Source of the DNA: Pardosa pseudoannulata | Lineage: Eukaryota; Arthropoda; Arachnida; Araneae; Lycosidae | DNA length: 64,000 bases | Assembly (NCBI GenBank): GCA_032207245.1 | Contig: CM063502.1 | Location: 133,141,205 to 133,205,204, forward strand | Direction of reading: 5' to 3' | In this document: positions 59,885-64,000 of the stretch, one piece after another | How the letters are laid out: each line of letters opens with the position of its first letter | How positions within the stretch are numbered: position 1 is the first letter of the stretch | Program-made: the position numbers and the translations under genes | The notes under the pieces: model-generated | The model's input: the letters and a program-made list of their open reading frames with translations, nothing else | The model's database searches: none | What the model was told of the DNA's origin: nothing

Positions 59885-60540
59885 GAAATATCTTTGCTCA
59901 ATTTTTCCCAGATTCCAAGAGTTGCATTTAAAGATATCATTAAACCTTTCTGACAAGCAGGCTTCACCACTTTTCCAGAAACTGTTATAAAATTCCAGTT
60001 ATTAACCCATGCTACTAATTTCTTCCACAGTTCAACATGATTTGAAGTATTTGAAACTGCTGATGCATAACCCTTAGAAAAGCGACTTTTTGAGTTCAAA
60101 GAGTCAAATAACTCATTCATTGTGCCAACGAACTCTGCTGTTTGAAGAGCTTTTTGAATCAATAACACCAGTATTAGCATACACACACAATCCAGCAGCA
60201 ACAGAATGACTAAAGACTTGTGCAGCAAGTTTCACTTTCATAGAAGAAAGACCTCGAGCAAAAACATGTTAAGTTAATTTTGGAGCAACTCTAAATTTCT
60301 GTTTTGAGTCCTTTTCATAAAAAGTTTCAATGTCCTTCCAAGAAGCTGTCATTCGGTTGCTTGCATCACTGCCATCTTTCATTTCAAGAAAAGAAACATC
60401 ATAATTCTTCAAGTTATTTCTAACAGATTTCAATGAGTGAGGCACATCATACAGAGCAAATATGATAGAATGATTGTACGTAAAAAATGGACTTTCATGA
60501 GACACACCCAGACTTTTATAAAGAGACTGATTGAAGGGAC
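59885..60540 (-). pseudogene. P-element/THAP9-like transposase, 5' part of last exon
   Basis: Begins after the acceptor TTTTTTTCTTTAG (exon from 60540). The frame runs to TAA at 60269-60271, in the middle of the family's conserved segment before SSMKVKLAAQVFSHSV. A further frame shift near 60160 moves the register to the open stretch 59839-60228 (FVGTMNELFDSLNS, then VELWKKLVAWVNNW). It is broken at 59885 by the TIR element. These lesions show loss of function before or after the insertion; the order is not known. Confidence 0.75.
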
Positions 60541-60699
60541 CTAAAGAAAAAAATTACAACGATTTTAATTTAATTGTTTAATTTTGAACATAAATTTTGA
60601 TCATGACAGTTGGTAATTCAGTGCACTAAACACTATATAATATCTAACTTAACATAATACATAGGTAATACAAGTAACATAATACAAAGAATTACTCAC
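60541..60699 (-). other. Intron of the transposase pseudogene
   Basis: GT at 60699-60698 (AAG|GTGAGT) and AG at 60542-60541; 159 bp and AT-rich. Confidence 0.6.
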
Positions 60700-60823
60700 C
60701 TTGGTCACAGACAGTAGCAACAATTGTAAATCCACAACTGTTTACTTTTTCAATTACTTCAAGCATAGTCTGTTTGAACCAGGACTCAGGTGCTTTATTT
60801 CCACGGAAATAATGAGCAAAAAC
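60700..60823 (-). pseudogene. P-element/THAP9-like transposase, middle exon
   Basis: 124-nt exon between TTTTTTGCAG and GTGAGT. Encodes VFAHYFRGNKAPESWF and ends IVATVCDQG, the second conserved catalytic Asp region of P-type transposases. Fully open. Confidence 0.75.
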
Positions 60824-60993
60824 CTGCAAAAAAGAAATGATTCTATGACCAATTATGCTATGGAACACAATGTAATGAAACACTAAACATTAAAAGAAAT
60901 GGCCCATGTTTATAGAAAAAGACCAGTTTTAGATAATACAAGCATGCATCTCTAAAAACAAAATAAAGTAAAAAATTAGATACTATCATATAC

Positions 60994-61843
60994 CTGTTTC
61001 CAGTTCTTACACACTCCTCGAATCATAAAAACTAGAGCTTGTGTAGCAAACTGAGGTTCACTGCCATCTTCTCTCTTATACGACTCAAACCCATCAATAG
61101 AATCCAAAGCAGCATTGTAAGACAGAAAACTTTTTATTGACATTTCATCAAAAACTAAAGTACAAAACTTATCTTTCAAATCCATTTTATTTGCTTTTTC
61201 TGTTAGGGCTGCAAGAACTTTAGGACACATACCATCATTTTTTACAATCTGTCTTGTTGCATGTTTCAGAGTATTTTTACAAGGAAATGCATAGTATTTT
61301 CTTAAAACTTCATATGCCGCTGGACTTTGCAAATAGATATTCAGAGCCACCGATTTCTCTTTATCAGACCAACGACTACCTCTCTTATCCTTTAACTTAG
61401 CTACTTTCAGTTGGGATAGAATAAACTCATATTGAGTAGCACTTACAATATTCTTAACTTTTTCTAAAGCTTGATTACTGGATGAATTAAGTTTTGATTT
61501 CATAAATCGGCACTTTGCTTTCAGTTGGATAATTTTTCGCGTTTTTGGAGTCATGACAAGAGTTCTTGGTTTAGCCTCCTTTGCTGTAGATTTGGGAGTT
61601 GATTGCAAAAATTGACCTGATGTGCCTTCTACATGATGAAAATCAGATACATTAAGTTCAGAAATCGGGTTTAAGTCTTTTGGTAAGGCTGAAGAAGATA
61701 GCTTATTATGCAGACTATTAGAAAAGGCTGAGTCATCAAAATGAAAAGAACATAAACGAGCATTATTTAAAATATATTCCTTTGAATAAAGTCTATCTTC
61801 CAAAAACGATGTTTTACCGATGAGCTGCAGCCACTTCAACATC
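60994..61843 (-). pseudogene. P-element/THAP9-like transposase, exon with THAP C-terminal half and first catalytic Asp
   Basis: Acceptor ACAATTAG precedes 61843; donor AAACAG|GTATATG ends it at 60994. The start (LKWLQLIGKTS, then ARLCSFHFDDSAF and SSSALP) is the second half of a THAP zinc finger, including its C and H ligands. A basic, probably coiled-coil segment follows. The end has TLVFDEMSIK, the first catalytic Asp region. About 280 codons, no stop. The exon with the first Cys pair of the THAP finger is not found in the 385 bp upstream, where another retroelement begins, so the gene looks 5'-truncated. Confidence 0.8.
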
Positions 61844-61920
61844 CTAATTGTATGATAGTATATTATTAGTAACAGAAATAAAAACATGATTTTCAAATTT
61901 ATATAAATAGAAAGTGACAC

Positions 61921-62227
61921 AAGATAATGATAGCAATTCTACATAATGCTAGTTTTATGGCTCTTTTAAGTGTTACACTTTAAAATAGGAAAAATACTTT
62001 GAAGAATATAATGTAAAAAACTTCCCAAGGAAAAATAAAAATATTTGTTAGTAGAATATGGTGTATAACATATGAGTTATGGTCTATGATAGACTTCCTC
62101 ATAAAGTTACAATCACAATAATTATTAAAATAAATCTGATCTAAATGCATTTATGTTTGCTGTAATAAACTATAATAGAATAAAAAATAATCGTCAAAAT
62201 TCAGATTTTAATAAATATATACAAAAG
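61921..62227. other. AT-rich spacer
   Basis: No exon with a THAP N-terminus and no promoter could be seen here. Confidence 0.4.
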
Positions 62228-62642
62228 TTATATGATTTGTAAAATATGTACAGTTAATTCAAGCTGTACAGCTAATTCAAGTTGTACTGTGCGGTAAACT
62301 GCACATGTGAATAAGACAATCCAAGTTTTGGATCCGTCCTTTAAAACCAAAGGACCTGCGAGATCAATACTGGTAGTTTCAAAAGTAGCAGAGTCTCTTA
62401 AACGGTCTTCCGGCATAGGTGCAGCTTGTATCTCGGGATGTTTAGTCTCAAATCTTTTACATGTGATACAAGATTTTATAATACTGCGAATTGTTTTACG
62501 ACTTCTAATCAACTAATAATGTTCTCTCAAACTTGACATTAAAGTCTGAATTCCACAATGAGATAAAGTTTTATGTCTATACACAATCATCTTATGAACT
62601 ACAACGTGATCAGGAGGCAAAAGGATAGGATATTTGAAATTT
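62228..62642 (-). pseudogene. BEL/Pao integrase fragment
   Basis: Frame 62228-62512 holds the zinc-binding Cys pair (CITCKRF), then TTSIDLAGPL, the first catalytic Asp region. A TAG stop sits near 62515. The sequence ends in a short tandem duplication (QLELAVQLELTV, about 62250-62290) and the rest of the integrase is missing. Confidence 0.7.
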
Positions 62643-63829
62643 TCAAAATCTCATTAAAAGTTGTGTCTTTATTCTAATGAGACCTTTTGGATCAACGAAT
62701 GGTCGAAGGTTTCGAAATTTCTTTTCACTACTTGTTCCAAATGAGGTATTTTGTATAATTTTCCAAATCATGGTTTCAGCTTCTGTCAGTTCTTCGCTTT
62801 CCAAACTTTGTGAGGTGTACAAAATCAACTTTTTGCATTTTCTGACAAATCTAAGTAACCATGCAGTAATTCTCACTATCTCCTCGAAAGATGAAACATT
62901 ATTCAAGTAATCAAATTCGTCGTTCTTTGTAACTGTCAAAGTAACTATAGTCTTTTTCTTCTCCGAATTTATAATTTCTTTATCGACCATAGCTTCACTA
63001 ACTGGCCAATGATTCTGATCTTTCTTCAGCCAAGATGGGCCATCATGCCACTTTTGAATTAGAAGTGTGACTACAGAACCTCCTCTAGAAGGTAAGTCGG
63101 CTGGGTTGAATGCTCCAGGAATAGGATTCCACTCCTCCTTTGAACTGTGGTTTCTTATCTCTCTTACACTGTTTATGACAAAAACTCCCCATTCTTCTTC
63201 ATTTTTGATCCAATGTAAAGCATTCATGGAGACCATCCAGTAAAATGTAGTTATATCTTCCATGTGTAAATCTTGTTTGATTGTTGTCATGAGGCCTGTT
63301 CCTATAATGCACGCTAGCAATTCCAGTCTGGAAACTGTTACCAGTTTCAATGGAGCTACTCGGGACCGTGACTGTACCAGTTGACAGGAAACACCTTCTT
63401 CATATTCACTTCTCAAATATATGCAAGTTGCATAAGCTAATTGAGAGGCGTCACAGAAAACATGGAATGATAGATTGTTCCTGTCTTTAAGATTGATTGC
63501 CAGTCTTCTAGTTATCGTTAAATTATTAGCATGAGTTAAATCTGCTTTCAATTTCAAAAACTTTTTAGCAAGTTCATCAGATAGTTCTGCATCCCAAGCC
63601 AATTTAGCTCTCCAACAGTCTTGCATCAAAAGTTTAAATCTTAAAGTCACAGGACTCAATATTCCAAGAGGGTCAAACAGTTGATTTGCTGATGACAATT
63701 TTAGATCTTTTAGTTAATGGAATTGCATCAAGAATATCTTGTTTATAGGCACATCTTAAGGTGTCATCTTCTGTGTTCCATCCAAGCCCCAACACAGAAA
63801 CATTTTCTTCATGCGCAGAAGATTCTTTG
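62643..63829 (-). pseudogene. BEL/Pao late RT and RNase H fragment
   Basis: Frame 62643-63698 begins with the signature NQLFDPLGILSPVTL. RNase H has its first Asp (VFCDASQLAYA) and Glu (SRLELLA), but where a TDS is expected at the third acid the sequence reads YWMVSMNALHWI, so the Asp is lost. FNPADLPSRG follows. Upstream, 63700-63829 reads VLGLGWNTEDDTLRC in another frame, with a slip near 63700. Confidence 0.8.
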
Positions 63830-63998
63830 TCAGGGTTTTGTCATTTCTTTGGGAGACTGGGTTTGATTATTATTGCATAAAAGATAATGTTGTAATCTTC
63901 CACAATTTTGACATTTGATTCTGGATTTACAAGAGCTAGAAATATGATTAAGTTTCAAGCACCTAAAGCAACCTCCCCTTTTCATAAAAATATCTTTC
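63830..63998 (-). pseudogene. BEL/Pao gag zinc-knuckle fragment
   Basis: The minus-strand frame has CFRCLKLNHISSSC (C-x2-C-x4-H-x4-C) followed by CQNCGRLQHYLLC, the paired knuckles typical of BEL/Pao Gag, and stops at TGA 63830-63832. Only about 20 residues downstream the sequence is already late RT, so protease and the RT core are deleted. Confidence 0.75.
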
Positions 63999-64000
63999 CT

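Larger units (their letters stand above)
62228..64000 (-). mobile_element. Second BEL/Pao remnant, minus strand, running off the right edge
   Basis: In transcription order from 64000 downward: gag zinc knuckles, late RT, RNase H, integrase N-terminus, then abrupt loss near 62240. Its protein sequence differs clearly from the array element (for example FDPLGILSPVTLRFKLLMQD against FDPLGLLTPFTFRLKFLLQE), so it is another family. It is dead: several frameshifts, stops and a missing catalytic residue. Confidence 0.8.

Noticed and set aside
59839..60228. 129-codon minus-strand frame as an independent gene
   Set aside because: Its conserved part is a shifted piece of the P-type transposase exon; the rest runs into the inserted element.

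Overview
The window is AT-rich nuclear DNA of an animal, most likely an arthropod. The reasons are two unrelated BEL/Pao retroelements, a Ty3/Gypsy element primed by a tRNA-Ser-like site, a THAP/P-element-type transposase with GT-AG introns, and long gene-poor AT-rich spacers. I see no bacterial-style genes, no CRISPR and no rRNA. No intact host gene could be identified with confidence; almost everything recognisable is mobile DNA or its debris.

Positions 1-43051 are one head-to-tail tandem array: nine units (eight of 4654-4658 bp and one of 3771 bp) plus a tenth cut off after 2033 bp. Each unit has exactly one LTR (about 190 bp, TG...CA) and one internal region, so the layout is (LTR-internal)n. 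The internal region is a damaged BEL/Pao element: a 46-residue gag stub, a TAG stop, reverse transcriptase starting only at its first catalytic motif, a partial RNase H, then about 1.36 kb of foreign coding sequence, then an integrase in two main frames. Protease, most of gag and the RT N-terminus are missing. The foreign segment reads as a disordered, lysine- and acid-rich polypeptide with three psi-K-x-E motifs, a SUMO-interaction-like V-I-I-I core followed by S-D-D-E, and basic nuclear-localisation-like clusters. I infer it was captured from a host transcript. All units share the same stops and frameshifts, and differ from each other almost only by small indels, mainly in homopolymers. The array therefore looks like DNA-level amplification (or assembly expansion) of one dead composite, not repeated retrotransposition.

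Positions 43052-49258 are AT-rich spacer with a CCGG-rich segment, a 55-bp inverted repeat pair, and the start of a roughly 330-bp tandem repeat. At 49264-53812 a complete, recent Ty3/Gypsy element (166-bp LTRs differing at two bases, 5-bp ATTAC target duplication, one uninterrupted 1339-residue Gag-Pol) has inserted into one copy of that repeat. Each of its LTRs carries two TATCGATA palindromes.

Positions 54516-56700 are AT-rich with a 307-bp tandem duplication and a few weak exon-like segments on the minus strand. Positions 56713-61843 (minus strand) hold a P-element/THAP9-like transposase pseudogene with recognisable introns. It is split by a 2394-bp terminal-inverted-repeat element (57491-59884) flanked by GAAATA duplications, which itself contains a tRNA-like head-to-head inverted repeat and a GC-rich island. 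From 62228 to the right edge lies a second, different BEL/Pao remnant on the minus strand, which has also lost the stretch between the gag zinc knuckles and late RT.
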